Assembly (NCBI RefSeq): GCF_013114595.1
Contig: NZ_VTXE01000003.1
Location: forward strand, 1-64,000
Source: Vibrio sp. 99-8-1
Lineage (GTDB): Bacteria; Pseudomonadota; Gammaproteobacteria; Enterobacterales; Vibrionaceae
DNA length: 64,000 bases
Direction of reading: 5' to 3'
The position numbers and the translations under genes are program-made. Shown piece after piece: positions 8,833 to 17,886 of the stretch. How positions within the stretch are numbered: the first letter of the stretch is position 1; each line of letters begins with the position of its first letter. The notes below the pieces were generated by a model. The model made no database searches. It saw nothing but the letters and a program-made list of their open reading frames with translations, and was not told the origin of the DNA.

Positions 8833-9801
8833 TTAGTTCAACTGGCTTAGTTGAATCTGTTGTTGTAGACGGTGCAGTTCATTGATGTCTTGAACGCCAA
8901 CGCCTACTTGAGAAACGGCTAACGCAGATAATGCGGTAGCGAATGTCAATAATTCTGCTTTTTCCATGTTTTGCATGTGACCCCAGCAGAGCCCTGCGAC
9001 GAGAGTATCTCCAGCACCTACCGTGCTTTTTACCTTCATTTTTGGTGGTTTAGCCATCAGCCATTGATCGTTGTGCAGCCACATCACCCCATCAGCTCCC
9101 ATAGAAACGACAATATTGTCGATGTTCTTTTTGGCTAGATCTTCAGCAGCACGACGGCAAGAGTTAACATCGGTAAGAGGGTGACCAATAAAGCCTGACA
9201 GCTCTTCATCATTGGGTTTTATTAACCAAGGCGCTTGGTTTAACCCTTCTGCTAATGCTTCTCGACTGCTATCAAACAACACTTTTTTTCCAGCCTGACG
9301 CAGTGCTTTAATCCAAGTTGCGCATCGTTGGGGGGTGATTCCTGATGGTAAGCTGCCAGCAATAACAAAATATTCATGATCGTTAGCCAGTTCAAACAGA
9401 GTGCGTTCAAAGGCAACAATATCCTCTTCGCTTACGGTCACTCCGGGGAAATTGATATCACTAACGGCACCAGACTCTTCCACCAGTTTTACATTGATAC
9501 GAGTTGCACCTTTTGCCCGAATAAAGCGGTCTGTAACGGCTATTTGCTGGAAAAGTTGTTGAAACATCTCTTGATTATCTTCCCCAAGAATTCCTGTGAC
9601 GGTAACATCGGCACCAAGATCGGAAAGTACCTGAGCAACGTTTACGCCTTTACCCGCAGCATGTAATGAGCCTTGATTAACCAGACTGACCGTGCCTACG
9701 TTCAGTTGGTCTAGGTTGCCAGTTAAATCCAATGCTGGATTAAGGGTAACGGTAACCACTTTTTTAGTGGGCATAGCGGTTTGATTTAAGGTTGAAGTCA
9801 T
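8833..9801 (-). CDS. fruK: 1-phosphofructokinase FruK
   Basis: A PfkB-family kinase converting fructose-1-phosphate to fructose-1,6-bisphosphate. The early substrate-binding segment TLNPALDLTG and the C-terminal PfkB signature VGAGDTLVAGL (catalytic Asp near 265) are present. An upstream ATG at 9837 would overlap the end of fruB. The ATG at 9801 begins 10 bp after the fruB stop, follows an AAGGATAAGGG stretch, and gives 322 residues, nearer to the family length (about 312), so I use it. It is the middle gene of the fru operon and should be repressed by Cra until fructose-1-phosphate appears. Confidence 0.93.
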   Translation of the reverse strand: MTSTLNQTAMPTKKVVTVTLNPALDLTGNLDQLNVGTVSLVNQGSLHAAGKGVNVAQVLSDLGADVTVTGILGEDNQEMFQQLFQQIAVTDRFIRAKGATRINVKLVEESGAVSDINFPGVTVSEEDIVAFERTLFELANDHEYFVIAGSLPSGITPQRCATWIKALRQAGKKVLFDSSREALAEGLNQAPWLIKPNDEELSGFIGHPLTDVNSCRRAAEDLAKKNIDNIVVSMGADGVMWLHNDQWLMAKPPKMKVKSTVGAGDTLVAGLCWGHMQNMEKAELLTFATALSALAVSQVGVGVQDINELHRLQQQIQLSQLN

Positions 9802-9811
9802 AATGCTGCCC

Positions 9812-10945
9812 TTATCCTTCCCCAAGACCAGACTCAATAGCTGAGCCTATTGATGCAAGTGCTTGAGTGGCATCAGTGCCAATCGCGGAAAACTCTAGTT
9901 GGTGTCCGTGTTTTACGCCCATGGCGATGACTTTCATTAAGCTTTTGGCGTTAACCATAGTGTTTTGTCCATCGAGGTTCTTAACCTTGATGATGGACTC
10001 AAATTTTTTCGCTTCTGCAACAAGCATCGCGCCTGGACGAGCATGCAATCCGTGAGCATTTTTGATGGTAAAGGTAGCGGTTTCTTCATCTTCTTTACTC
10101 TGCTCTTCAACTTGATCTTGAGTAAACAAAGTTACTAAATCGTGGCTTTTACCCGTCGTGATTTTGCTTTGTTGTTGGTTGAATATCAGTTCGCTTAGTA
10201 TGGCTAACACGTTTTTATGTGCAGCGTTACAAACAGCAAAGACCATCAACGTTTTAACGGGGTTGTTGTTAAAGCGGATGTCTGCCTTAGTGCTCACAAT
10301 AGACAAACTGGTTTTGGTAACGGATTCCGTTGAGCTGACCATCCACAACCCGTCACCAAGGTAAGTCGGCTGTTGATTGACTAAGTGAGAGGCGAAATCA
10401 GCTTCCGCTGCATGATTGTTTTGAATCAAGCCAGCGGCAACGGCGATTAATTGGGTGATATCGTTGGCGGGAAACTCTGTCTGGATTAGCTGGTTATTGA
10501 GATGTATCTCGAACTGCACATCACCATTCAACAGAGCAACAATATCTTGTGCTGACGAGGCTTGTTTGAGCTTATCTTCTACCCCTTCAGATGACAGTAC
10601 TTTGGTCAATTGCTTCAAAATTCCAAGGTGTTCGTCTGACTTGGCTGCAATACCGATGGCAATATAGACCGTATTGTTGTCTCCCCAATCAACCCCTTGA
10701 GGAAAGTGGTGCACAACGACACCGGTTGAGTTCACCAAATCACGGGTATCTGTGGTTCCGTGGGGGATAGCAATACCATTGCCAAGAAAGGTTGAGTGTT
10801 GTGACTCTCGGCTAAGCATGCCATCGACATAACCCGCATCGACAAGCCCTTTGTTAGCGAGATCACGAGCAAGTTGCTGAATAGCAGTGGTTTTCTGTTT
10901 CGCGACTTGCTGTAGTTGAACATCTTGAATAGTGAGCTTTAGCAT
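9812..10945 (-). CDS. fruB: PTS fructose EIIA-M-FPr (diphosphoryl transfer protein) FruB
   Basis: A 377-residue cytosolic phosphocarrier. An EIIA domain occupies about 1-145, with the phospho-His in IAIPHGT (His62). A middle domain of uncertain function follows, then an HPr-like FPr domain at about 287-377 with GLHARP (His301). It passes phosphate from EI to FruA. The ATG at 10957 has no Shine-Dalgarno; the one at 10945 has GAGG seven bases upstream and matches the usual N-terminus (MLKLTIQD), so I prefer it. It is the first gene of the operon, facing the Cra sites at 11026-11160. Confidence 0.93.
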   Translation of the reverse strand: MLKLTIQDVQLQQVAKQKTTAIQQLARDLANKGLVDAGYVDGMLSRESQHSTFLGNGIAIPHGTTDTRDLVNSTGVVVHHFPQGVDWGDNNTVYIAIGIAAKSDEHLGILKQLTKVLSSEGVEDKLKQASSAQDIVALLNGDVQFEIHLNNQLIQTEFPANDITQLIAVAAGLIQNNHAAEADFASHLVNQQPTYLGDGLWMVSSTESVTKTSLSIVSTKADIRFNNNPVKTLMVFAVCNAAHKNVLAILSELIFNQQQSKITTGKSHDLVTLFTQDQVEEQSKEDEETATFTIKNAHGLHARPGAMLVAEAKKFESIIKVKNLDGQNTMVNAKSLMKVIAMGVKHGHQLEFSAIGTDATQALASIGSAIESGLGEG

Positions 10946-11025
10946 GTTGAGCCTCATTTTTCGCGTTTATAAATATGACAAAAACCGATCTGTTTATCGC
11001 CATTCATCATTATTTTCATTTACTG

Positions 11026-11041
11026 GCTGAATCGGTTCAGC
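11026..11041. promoter_or_regulatory. Cra/FruR operator 1 (fruB side)
   Basis: GCTGAATCGGTTCAGC is a near-perfect palindrome matching the known Cra consensus GCTGAAWCGWTTCAGC. It sits about 80 bp upstream of the fruB start. Inference: it represses fruBKA. Confidence 0.88.
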
Positions 11042-11122
11042 AAATATTTAAAAAAATTCAGCAAACCGAGTTCATTGGCTGCTGACAGTGAAATTAGTGA
11101 TTCAAATCAAATTTCAAGTTTT

Positions 11123-11138
11123 GCTGAATCCTTTCAGC
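11123..11138. promoter_or_regulatory. Cra/FruR operator 2
   Basis: GCTGAATCCTTTCAGC is a second Cra-type palindrome in the same divergent region, 97 bp from the first and upstream of the cra start chosen at 11229. Confidence 0.85.
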
Positions 11139-11144
11139 TTTTAT

Positions 11145-11160
11145 ACTGAATCGATTCAGC
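11145..11160. promoter_or_regulatory. Cra/FruR operator 3 (cra side)
   Basis: ACTGAATCGATTCAGC lies 22 bp after operator 2 (about two helical turns) and 69 bp before the cra ATG. It suggests autoregulation of cra. Confidence 0.85.
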
Positions 11161-11228
11161 GTACAATTCAAGTTAGAATAACGATTAAAAATAATTTTTA
11201 TGATCCTTCGCACAAAAAGGCAGCGAAA

Positions 11229-12209
11229 ATGACATTGAATGAAATCGCAAAGTTAGCGGGTGTCTCAAAAACAACGGCCAGTTATGTTATTAACGGTAAA
11301 GCAAAGAAGTACCGGATCAGCGAAAAAACTCAGGCAAAAGTCATGGCGGTGGTGGAGAAGCATAATTTTCGACCCGATCATGCTGCTTCATCGTTAAGAG
11401 CGGGCAATAGCCGTTCTTTTGGTTTAATCATTCCTGATTTAGAAAACACCAGTTACGCCAAGTTAGCAAAGCTTTTGGAGCAAAACTCGCGTAAAGCGGG
11501 CTACCAGATCTTAATAGGTTGTTCGGATGACGAGCCTGACATTGAAGAGAGTTTAGCTGATGCATTAATTAGCCGAAGAATTGAAGCGTTATTTGTAGCC
11601 AGTTGCTTGCCTAACGCCAGCGAATTTTATTTGAATGCACAAAAGTCAGGTACACCTATCATCGCCATTGATAGACCGATGGATGACGAACATTTTGGCT
11701 GTGTGATCAGTGAAGATTTTACCTCTGCATTTGATTTAACTGAGTCGGTGATCTCTGAGCATACTCAAACCATAGGGCTGATTTGTGCACTTCCAGACTT
11801 AAGCATTTCTAAACAACGTGAAGCGGGTTTTTCATCGTCTGTTCAAAACAATAACCTGAAAAGCATGGTTGGCTATGGGCAACATTTTGATCGTAGCTCA
11901 GGTAAAGAGGTACTGACAACATGGTTGAGCAACGATACCTTACCAGACGCCATCGTTACTACATCATATACGTTATTAGAAGGCGTGTTGGATGTGCTCC
12001 TCGAACATCCTGAACTTATGAAGAATGTTAAGTTGGCCACATTTGGTGATAACCGCTTACTGGACTTTTTGCCCATTAAAATCAATTCACTGCCGCAACA
12101 GTTCGAATTGATTGCCGATAGTGCTTTGGAGCTTGCACTAAATGCGTCTGCTGAACGAGCGAAATCCGGTATCGATCTAGTGCCGAGAAAACTGATTATC
12201 CGTTTGTAA
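11229..12209 (+). CDS. cra: LacI-family catabolite repressor/activator Cra (FruR)
   Basis: A 326-residue fructose-responsive regulator. The N-terminal LacI helix-turn-helix (MTLNEIAKLAGVSKTTASYV) and hinge (AASSLRAGNSRSFGL) match E. coli FruR closely, as do VIPDLENTSY-like and TFGDNRLLDFLP segments. An open frame extends upstream to 11088, but that extension would contain Cra operators 2 and 3 and encodes a non-family leader. The ATG at 11229 with AAGG at 11217-11220 is the right start. The effector is expected to be fructose-1-phosphate made by FruBA. It is convergent with scrK. Confidence 0.93.
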   Translation: MTLNEIAKLAGVSKTTASYVINGKAKKYRISEKTQAKVMAVVEKHNFRPDHAASSLRAGNSRSFGLIIPDLENTSYAKLAKLLEQNSRKAGYQILIGCSDDEPDIEESLADALISRRIEALFVASCLPNASEFYLNAQKSGTPIIAIDRPMDDEHFGCVISEDFTSAFDLTESVISEHTQTIGLICALPDLSISKQREAGFSSSVQNNNLKSMVGYGQHFDRSSGKEVLTTWLSNDTLPDAIVTTSYTLLEGVLDVLLEHPELMKNVKLATFGDNRLLDFLPIKINSLPQQFELIADSALELALNASAERAKSGIDLVPRKLIIRL

Positions 12210-12290
12210 CGTCTTTGTTGGCACTCAGCGTGCGTCTTTAATGAGGCCATTTTCTTATCAGATAATGAATAGAGTATAAATGAGAGCAAG

Positions 12291-12330
12291 AATAAGACGC
12301 AGGCACTCGCTATCGTGCCCGCATCTTATT
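12291..12330. terminator. Bidirectional terminator between cra and scrK
   Basis: Stem AATAAGACGCAGGCAC (12291-12306) pairs with GTGCCCGCATCTTATT, with two imperfect positions and a 7-9 nt loop. It is placed exactly between the convergent ends of cra and scrK. Confidence 0.65.
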
Positions 12331-12362
12331 TAGGGGGGTGCTTTGTTATTCAGCCTAGAAAC

Positions 12363-13292
12363 CTAAGCTGAAATATAGTTGAGTAACTGCTGTTTATTTG
12401 GCAATGCGGTCATCGCTCCTTTCTTGGTTGTCGCCAATGCACCGCAGCCATTCGCCCATTTTATTGCATCGATAATATTATCCCGTTGTTGCCATTGCTG
12501 ACTCTGTGACAGTCGAGCAAGTAGACCACCGACAAAGGCATCTCCCGCTCCTGTGGTATCTACGGGCTTTACTGCCTGGGAACTAATTAATTGCTGCTGT
12601 GAATTGTGCACAAGCAGAGCGCCTTTAGCGCCTTGAGTAATAATCATCACCGGGATATGGTATTGAGCGATATTATCTATGCCTTGTTGCAAAGACTCAC
12701 TATCGGTTAAGTACAGCAGTTCATCATCTGAAAACTTAACCACATCCGCCATGGCTACAGCTTTAAGTACTTCAGTTTTTATCTCTTCTGGTTTGCTCCA
12801 CACCTCTTCCCTTAAGTTGGGATCAAAACTGACATAACCACCTGCGGCTTTTATTTCACTCATCGCTAAAAACGTCGAGCTTCTGCTTGGCTCATTTGCC
12901 AACGCAATAGAGCAAATATGTAGCCACTGACCAGCTTGGAATGATGGAATATCGTTTGGCTGAAGAAACTGGTCTGCGCTAGGTTTTACCATAAAGGTGA
13001 AACTGCGTTCGCCGTCATCATCTAGGTCAACAATGACGGTAGAAGTACGCTGCTCGTTATCGAGTTGCAAATAGAATGTATCAACTTGTTCGGACTCTAA
13101 GGTTTGCTGCATAAAACGACCAAGTGGATCATTGCCCACGCGGCCAAAGAAGGCGCTGTCGGCTCCAAGACGTGACGCCGCAACGGCAACATTTGCAGGA
13201 GCCCCTCCGGGACATTTTAAGTAAGTTGTTTCACTATTAGCAATAAGATCAACTACGGCGTCGCCAGAAAGCCAAATTTTGTTCATAGTCAT
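12363..13292 (-). CDS. scrK: Fructokinase ScrK (PfkB family)
   Basis: A 309-residue PfkB sugar kinase that phosphorylates the fructose released from sucrose-6-phosphate to fructose-6-phosphate. It shows the N-terminal GGAPANVAVAASRLG motif (about 29-43) and the C-terminal DTTGAGDAFVGGL signature with the catalytic Asp. It lies 25 bp after scrB in the scr run. ATGs at 13292 and 13286 are both possible, with AAAGG upstream. Confidence 0.9.
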   Translation of the reverse strand: MTMNKIWLSGDAVVDLIANSETTYLKCPGGAPANVAVAASRLGADSAFFGRVGNDPLGRFMQQTLESEQVDTFYLQLDNEQRTSTVIVDLDDDGERSFTFMVKPSADQFLQPNDIPSFQAGQWLHICSIALANEPSRSSTFLAMSEIKAAGGYVSFDPNLREEVWSKPEEIKTEVLKAVAMADVVKFSDDELLYLTDSESLQQGIDNIAQYHIPVMIITQGAKGALLVHNSQQQLISSQAVKPVDTTGAGDAFVGGLLARLSQSQQWQQRDNIIDAIKWANGCGALATTKKGAMTALPNKQQLLNYISA

Positions 13293-13317
13293 TTACCTTT
13301 GATGTGAGCGGATAAGG

Positions 13318-14931
13318 TTAATCATTACCGGATCCACTGGCTGGTGAAAGGGGCCAGAATTGACATTGAGCTTTTCCTTTAAGCGCAATTCCAGTGGCGG
13401 TATTCGGAACAAATATGCGACTGCTCATCACAAACTCGCCCTGATTAATAAAAATTTCTAACGATGAATTGTCGGAGAGAATATGCAAATCAACCACTTC
13501 ACTCTGAAGTGCCAATTCGCGAATAGTATCCCCTTGCCGAATCTGAGTTTTGCTTCTGTCTAGGTACAAGGTGCGGTTCTCTTTATTCAGTGCAATAGTG
13601 ACTTGGTTATTGTCATCTTTGAACAGCGACAAAGTATCCCCCCAGTGTAATTGTACTTTTAGTTCAAACGAGCGAGTTGCCAGTGACATCGTCGAGTTAT
13701 CTAGTGTGAACTCCTCTAAAGGTTTGCGTAATGACGTGAGTTCACTCACCGGTTGTTGATAAAGGTGTCCGTCATTGAGGGAGAGTTCGCGTAAGCAGGT
13801 GAGCTGGTGGATCCAGCCATTATCCACTGTTGGGTGATTGACTTCATCGGGAAGCCCCATCCAAGCCGTTAATACTCGTCGCCCATCTTCGGTTTGCAAT
13901 GTTTGAGGGGCGTAGAAATCGAAACCGTGATCGAGCTGTTCAAAATCTGACATGGACAAGTGGCCTTGCTCAGAAATGGTCGCTTTTAGGTAACCATTAT
14001 GATGAGGAGTGGTGTGGTGTTGGCTTGTAGATGTAATACCTTGTGGGCCGATAACCGCCAATAAGTTGTCGTCTAACAGAAATAGATCGGGACACTCCCA
14101 CATATAGCCAAAGTCACCCAGTTCATCGCCATAAAGTTGGTCAAATTGCCAGTTGTAAAGGTCTTTAGATTTGTATACCGCGAGACGACCAGTTAAATCT
14201 TGACGTTGAACGCCGAGTAACATCCACCATTCATCGCCAATCTTGACCACTTTAGGATCACGACAGTGAGGCGTTACTCCTTCTGGTAGGGAGTCTATAA
14301 CTGGGCCAATTTTGTTAAAGTCGATACCATTGTCGGAGACCGCCAAACATTGGGTTGTTTGCCGTTGACGTTCTTCACCAATCCGAACATTGCCGGTATA
14401 AAACAGCATTAGCTGCTGTTCGTTGCTTACCGCGTGGCCGGAAAAAACACCATGGCTATCAAACCAGTCAGAGGGTGTTAAAGCGATAGGTCGTGCCTGC
14501 CAATGGACCATATCTTTACTGGTTAAGTGTGCCCAATACTTATCTACGTGCTGACACTGAAAAGGAGACCACTGATAAAATAGGTGGTATTCGCCATTGT
14601 GGTAGATAAACCCATTGGGATCATTAAGCAGCCCTGATGGAGGAGCGATGTGCCAACTCGGACGGTAGTGGCATTCAACTGGTTTTTCCAATGATTGGAT
14701 GGCGTTAAGCTGGCGGTTTTTAATGCTGCTACCAACCGACAATAACTTATACAGGTCTACCGTATGAGCAGGACGAAAGCTTACTTGAGACATAGCTGCA
14801 TTCGTATTAATTTTAGCATCATTGACGACGAGGCTTAGCTGGTCTACTTCGAATATAAGCTGTTCGTCGCTGTGTAATATGCGAGATATGTTGTTGATGC
14901 CGCCGCAGCTTGCAATGTAATTTTCTAGCAT
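13318..14931 (-). CDS. scrB: Sucrose-6-phosphate hydrolase ScrB (GH32)
   Basis: A 537-residue cytosolic invertase splitting sucrose-6-phosphate into glucose-6-phosphate and fructose. GH32 catalytic motifs are intact: LLNDPNG at 101-107 (nucleophile D104), RDP at 224-226 (transition-state Asp) and WECPD at 278-282 (acid/base E279). The C-terminal beta-sandwich follows. It carries about 90 residues before the catalytic fold, starting LENYIASCGGINNIS; vibrio homologues are long too as far as I recall. The ATG at 14931 lacks a clear Shine-Dalgarno. A later start at Met47 (14793) would give 491 residues and leave more room for the ScrR operator at 14949-14966. Confidence 0.9.
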   Translation of the reverse strand: MLENYIASCGGINNISRILHSDEQLIFEVDQLSLVVNDAKINTNAAMSQVSFRPAHTVDLYKLLSVGSSIKNRQLNAIQSLEKPVECHYRPSWHIAPPSGLLNDPNGFIYHNGEYHLFYQWSPFQCQHVDKYWAHLTSKDMVHWQARPIALTPSDWFDSHGVFSGHAVSNEQQLMLFYTGNVRIGEERQRQTTQCLAVSDNGIDFNKIGPVIDSLPEGVTPHCRDPKVVKIGDEWWMLLGVQRQDLTGRLAVYKSKDLYNWQFDQLYGDELGDFGYMWECPDLFLLDDNLLAVIGPQGITSTSQHHTTPHHNGYLKATISEQGHLSMSDFEQLDHGFDFYAPQTLQTEDGRRVLTAWMGLPDEVNHPTVDNGWIHQLTCLRELSLNDGHLYQQPVSELTSLRKPLEEFTLDNSTMSLATRSFELKVQLHWGDTLSLFKDDNNQVTIALNKENRTLYLDRSKTQIRQGDTIRELALQSEVVDLHILSDNSSLEIFINQGEFVMSSRIFVPNTATGIALKGKAQCQFWPLSPASGSGND

Positions 14932-14948
14932 TTCGTCGATTTCTGTAT

Positions 14949-14966
14949 TTTCGGGAACGTTTGCAA
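14949..14966. promoter_or_regulatory. ScrR operator candidate upstream of scrB
   Basis: TTTCGGGAACGTTTGCAA is the exact reverse complement of the 18-mer upstream of scrA (16252-16269). Its centre is the AACGTT core typical of LacI-family sucrose repressors. Confidence 0.75.
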
Positions 14967-14979
14967 CTATAATAAAAGA

Positions 14980-15000
14980 AACCTCTTAACTCAAGAGGTT
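14980..15000 (-). terminator. Rho-independent terminator after scrR
   Basis: Stem AACCTCTT (14980-14987) and AAGAGGTT (14993-15000), with a 5-nt loop, followed on the minus strand by TCTTTTATT. It separates scrR from the scrB promoter. Confidence 0.7.
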
Positions 15001-15088
15001 TTAGAAAGGGTGACAATAAAAGAGTGCTTTAAGGGCGGGCTTTAATGGATCTGTTGCTAAAAGAAGAGGCCTTTTCGCCAAGACACGA

Positions 15089-16105
15089 TTAACAAGATTG
15101 ACGTTCAATATTCTTGAATTTCAAAACGACTTTGCTCATAAGTTGTTGTTTACCATTGATTAAATCTAATATTACCGATGCGGCGGTTTCTCCCGCAGAT
15201 TCAAAAGCGTAATGAAATGTTGAAAGGGAAGGGCTAGCAACCATACCTATTTCATCGTTACCTACTCCTATAACTTTGATCTCTTTACCGACTTTTTTAC
15301 CACTCTCTTCGATCGCTTTAATCGCGCCAATTGCAATCTTGTCCGTTGCGCAGAATATGCCATCTAACTCTTTGTTTTCTTTTATAAGATTCTTGGTTTG
15401 TTGGTAGCCTGACTCTATGGTAAATTCACCTCTACTGTGAAATATGGGTTCACCAAAACCAGACATTGATAGCTGTTGAGATAAGCCTTGATAGCGCATG
15501 GAATCTACCGCGATATCATCTATAGCAACGCCGATAAAGCCTATATGTCGACAGCCCGCAGCTATTAAACGCTCTCCAGCCGTAAATCCAACTCTAACGT
15601 CATCATGTATAATGCTCGGAATATCAAAAAGTGAACCATCTTGACCGATAAGAACGACAGGAGCGCTCGACTGCTCGATCACTTTAACCAGTTCATTATC
15701 TAAATGTGTCGCGTAGAGAATTATCCCTTCCACTCTCTTTTGGTTAAAGAGCTTGATGTACTCAATCTCTTTATCGTGATTGTGCTGACTATTGGCTAAT
15801 AAAACGTGTTTTCCATGCTTGTCGAATACATGACTCAGGCCATCAACCCCTTGTGCAGTGGAGTTTGAAGAGAGAGCTGGGACAATGACACCAATCAAAT
15901 TGGTTTTTTGTGATTTCAGATCTTTGGCGACTTGGTTAACGACGTAACCGCACTCTTCGATAGCTTTTTGAACGATCTCTTTGGTGCTTTTTTTTACGCC
16001 ATACTCGTTATTTATCACTCTGGACACCGTGGATTTCGATACTCCAGCTAGCTTTGCGACGTCGTGTAAACCTGCCATTAATTCCAACATTCCTATTTTA
16101 TGCAA
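15089..16105 (-). CDS. scrR: LacI-family sucrose operon repressor ScrR
   Basis: A LacI-family regulator with an N-terminal helix-turn-helix (GLHDVAKLAGVSKSTVSRVI) and a periplasmic-binding-protein-like effector domain. Nested ATGs at 16105, 16090 and 16078 are possible. The one at 16078 (MAGLHDVAK) is the family-like start and has GGAA nearby, giving about 329 residues. It lies between scrB and the divergent scrA, and the matching 18-bp operator is found in front of both, so control of both promoters is inferred. The effector is probably fructose or a fructose phosphate, as in enterobacterial ScrR. Confidence 0.88.
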   Translation of the reverse strand: MHKIGMLELMAGLHDVAKLAGVSKSTVSRVINNEYGVKKSTKEIVQKAIEECGYVVNQVAKDLKSQKTNLIGVIVPALSSNSTAQGVDGLSHVFDKHGKHVLLANSQHNHDKEIEYIKLFNQKRVEGIILYATHLDNELVKVIEQSSAPVVLIGQDGSLFDIPSIIHDDVRVGFTAGERLIAAGCRHIGFIGVAIDDIAVDSMRYQGLSQQLSMSGFGEPIFHSRGEFTIESGYQQTKNLIKENKELDGIFCATDKIAIGAIKAIEESGKKVGKEIKVIGVGNDEIGMVASPSLSTFHYAFESAGETAASVILDLINGKQQLMSKVVLKFKNIERQSC

Positions 16106-16184
16106 TTGTTACCAATTTTCTCAGTAATCACTGCAGATTGACAGCGATATAAATCCATTTACCCCCTATTCTGATGAGCAATAA

Positions 16185-16200
16185 AGAGATTTTGATCACA
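16185..16200. promoter_or_regulatory. CRP-like site upstream of scrA
   Basis: AGAGA-N6-TCACA: a perfect right half and a partial left half of the TGTGA-N6-TCACA consensus, about 110 bp before scrA. It supports catabolite control, with moderate confidence. Confidence 0.45.
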
Positions 16201-16251
16201 TATAAGTCATATTTGTTTTGACTGATGGGGTGATTTTCATAAAACTCGGTT

Positions 16252-16269
16252 TTGCAAACGTTCCCGAAA
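16252..16269. promoter_or_regulatory. ScrR operator candidate upstream of scrA
   Basis: TTGCAAACGTTCCCGAAA is identical, inverted, to the scrB-side operator at 14949-14966. It lies about 40 bp before the scrA ATG, in a position to block transcription. Confidence 0.78.
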
Positions 16270-16309
16270 CTAAATTTAGTTACGTAACATTCAATAATTG
16301 GAGTTGACT

Positions 16310-17761
16310 ATGAATTACCCTGCTGTTGCAAAAGAGCTTATGCAGCTACTTGGTGGTAAAGACAATATTGAAGCTTTAGCGCATTGTGCGACTAGGCTTC
16401 GTCTTTCTGTTAAAGATGAATCTCTCATTCAAGAAGATGTCATTGAGAACTTAGATGGTGTTAAAGGCCAGTTTAAGATTTCTGGCCAATACCAGATTAT
16501 TTTTGGTTCTGGCATTGTTAACCAAGTTTATGCTGAAATGGCAAAACTAACGGGTATCGCTGAAATGTCTACTCGTGATGTCGCAAGCGCGGGGGCTCAA
16601 AAGCAAAACTTAGCACAACGTTTAGTTAAAGGTTTGTCGGATATTTTTGTTCCGATTATTCCTGCCATTGTTGCTGGTGGTTTATTAATGGGGGTATTCA
16701 ACCTATTAACGGCATCAGGACTGTTTATTGAAGGGCAGTCATTGATTGAGGCCAATCCTGGTCTTGCTGATCTGGCGAGTATGATTAACACCTTTGCTAA
16801 CGCTCCTTTTGTTTACCTGCCTGTTTTGTTAGCGTTTTCTGCCTCTAAGAAGTTTGGTGGTAACCCATTCCTTGGTGCGGCTTTGGGTATGTTGATGGTT
16901 CATCCAGATTTGCTTAATGGTTGGGGTTTTGGTGGTGCAAGTGTGTCAGGCACTATCCCGGTCTGGAACATTTTTGGTTTTGAAATTCAAAAAGTGGGTT
17001 ATCAAGGTTCTGTTCTACCTGTATTGGTGGCAACATTTATTCTTGCACAAGTTGAGAATGGGTTACGTAAAGTTATCCCTTCTGTATTGGACAACTTGTT
17101 AACGCCAATGCTGGCTATTTTTATTACTGGTTTCCTTACCTTCACTTTGGTTGGCCCTATTACTCGTGATATCGGTTTCCTATTAGGTGATGGCCTAAGC
17201 TGGTTATACGACTCTGCTGGCTTTATTGGTGGTGCGCTATTTGGCTTTATCTATGCTCCGTTTGTAATCACAGGTATGCATCACAGTTTTATCGCGATTG
17301 AAACTCAACTGTTAGCGGATATTGCAATAACTGGCGGTACATTTATCTTCCCTATCGCGGCTATGTCTAACATTGCTCAAGGTGGTGCGGCACTGGCTGT
17401 CGGCTTTACGACTAAAGACCTTAAAACGAAAGGTATCGCTATGCCATCGGGTGTGACGGCGTTATTAGGTATTACTGAACCCGCTATGTTTGGTGTTAAC
17501 CTTAAACTGCGCTACCCATTTGTCGCGGCGATTATCGCGGCTGCAATCTCGAGTGCCTTCCTAACGATGTTTAATGTAAAAGCGACAGCATTAGGGGCTG
17601 CGGGTATTCCAGGTATCATTTCAATTAGCCCAAATAGCATCTCTATCTTTGTCATTGGTATGCTTATTTCGTTTGCATTGTCTTTTGCGTTGACACTTGT
17701 ACTTGCGACCCGTCAAAAAGCAAAACAACAACAAACTCAAGCTGAAAAAGCCGTTGCTTAA
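16310..17761 (+). CDS. scrA: Sucrose-specific PTS EIIBC component ScrA
   Basis: A 483-residue membrane permease that imports sucrose as sucrose-6-phosphate. The EIIB domain (about 1-85) carries the phospho-Cys in HCATRLRL (Cys26). The EIIC domain with about ten hydrophobic segments follows, including the GMHHSF and ITEPAMFGVN signatures. There is no EIIA domain, so it borrows EIIA-Glc as enteric ScrA does. The ATG at 16310 has TTGGAG seven bases upstream; an in-frame TTG at 16298 is part of that ribosome-binding region and is not the start. A strong terminator follows. Confidence 0.94.
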   Translation: MNYPAVAKELMQLLGGKDNIEALAHCATRLRLSVKDESLIQEDVIENLDGVKGQFKISGQYQIIFGSGIVNQVYAEMAKLTGIAEMSTRDVASAGAQKQNLAQRLVKGLSDIFVPIIPAIVAGGLLMGVFNLLTASGLFIEGQSLIEANPGLADLASMINTFANAPFVYLPVLLAFSASKKFGGNPFLGAALGMLMVHPDLLNGWGFGGASVSGTIPVWNIFGFEIQKVGYQGSVLPVLVATFILAQVENGLRKVIPSVLDNLLTPMLAIFITGFLTFTLVGPITRDIGFLLGDGLSWLYDSAGFIGGALFGFIYAPFVITGMHHSFIAIETQLLADIAITGGTFIFPIAAMSNIAQGGAALAVGFTTKDLKTKGIAMPSGVTALLGITEPAMFGVNLKLRYPFVAAIIAAAISSAFLTMFNVKATALGAAGIPGIISISPNSISIFVIGMLISFALSFALTLVLATRQKAKQQQTQAEKAVA

Positions 17762-17790
17762 CAGTAAGGTTATTGCTTAATTTACAATGT

Positions 17791-17822
17791 AAAACGCCCA
17801 CTTATTTCAAGTGGGCGTTTTT
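17791..17822 (+). terminator. Rho-independent terminator of scrA
   Basis: A 13-bp stem, AAAACGCCCACTT (17791-17803) with AAGTGGGCGTTTT (17809-17821), followed by a T run. It is also usable by the convergent acr3 gene. Confidence 0.92.
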
Positions 17823-17886
17823 TATGGGCATGTCCCAAATCTCACTGTGTTAACCGTATTCTTAGCCAACAGGTGATGTTATCTGC

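Noticed and set aside
11088..11228. N-terminal extension of Cra
   Set aside because: It would contain two Cra operators as coding sequence, has no Shine-Dalgarno, and does not match the known FruR N-terminus.
14790..14931. ScrB N-terminus as a remnant of a PTS EIIB domain
   Set aside because: CGGINNIS resembles the GGKDNI segment of EIIB, but the phospho-Cys CATRLR motif is missing. From memory, vibrio ScrB proteins are generally long at this end.
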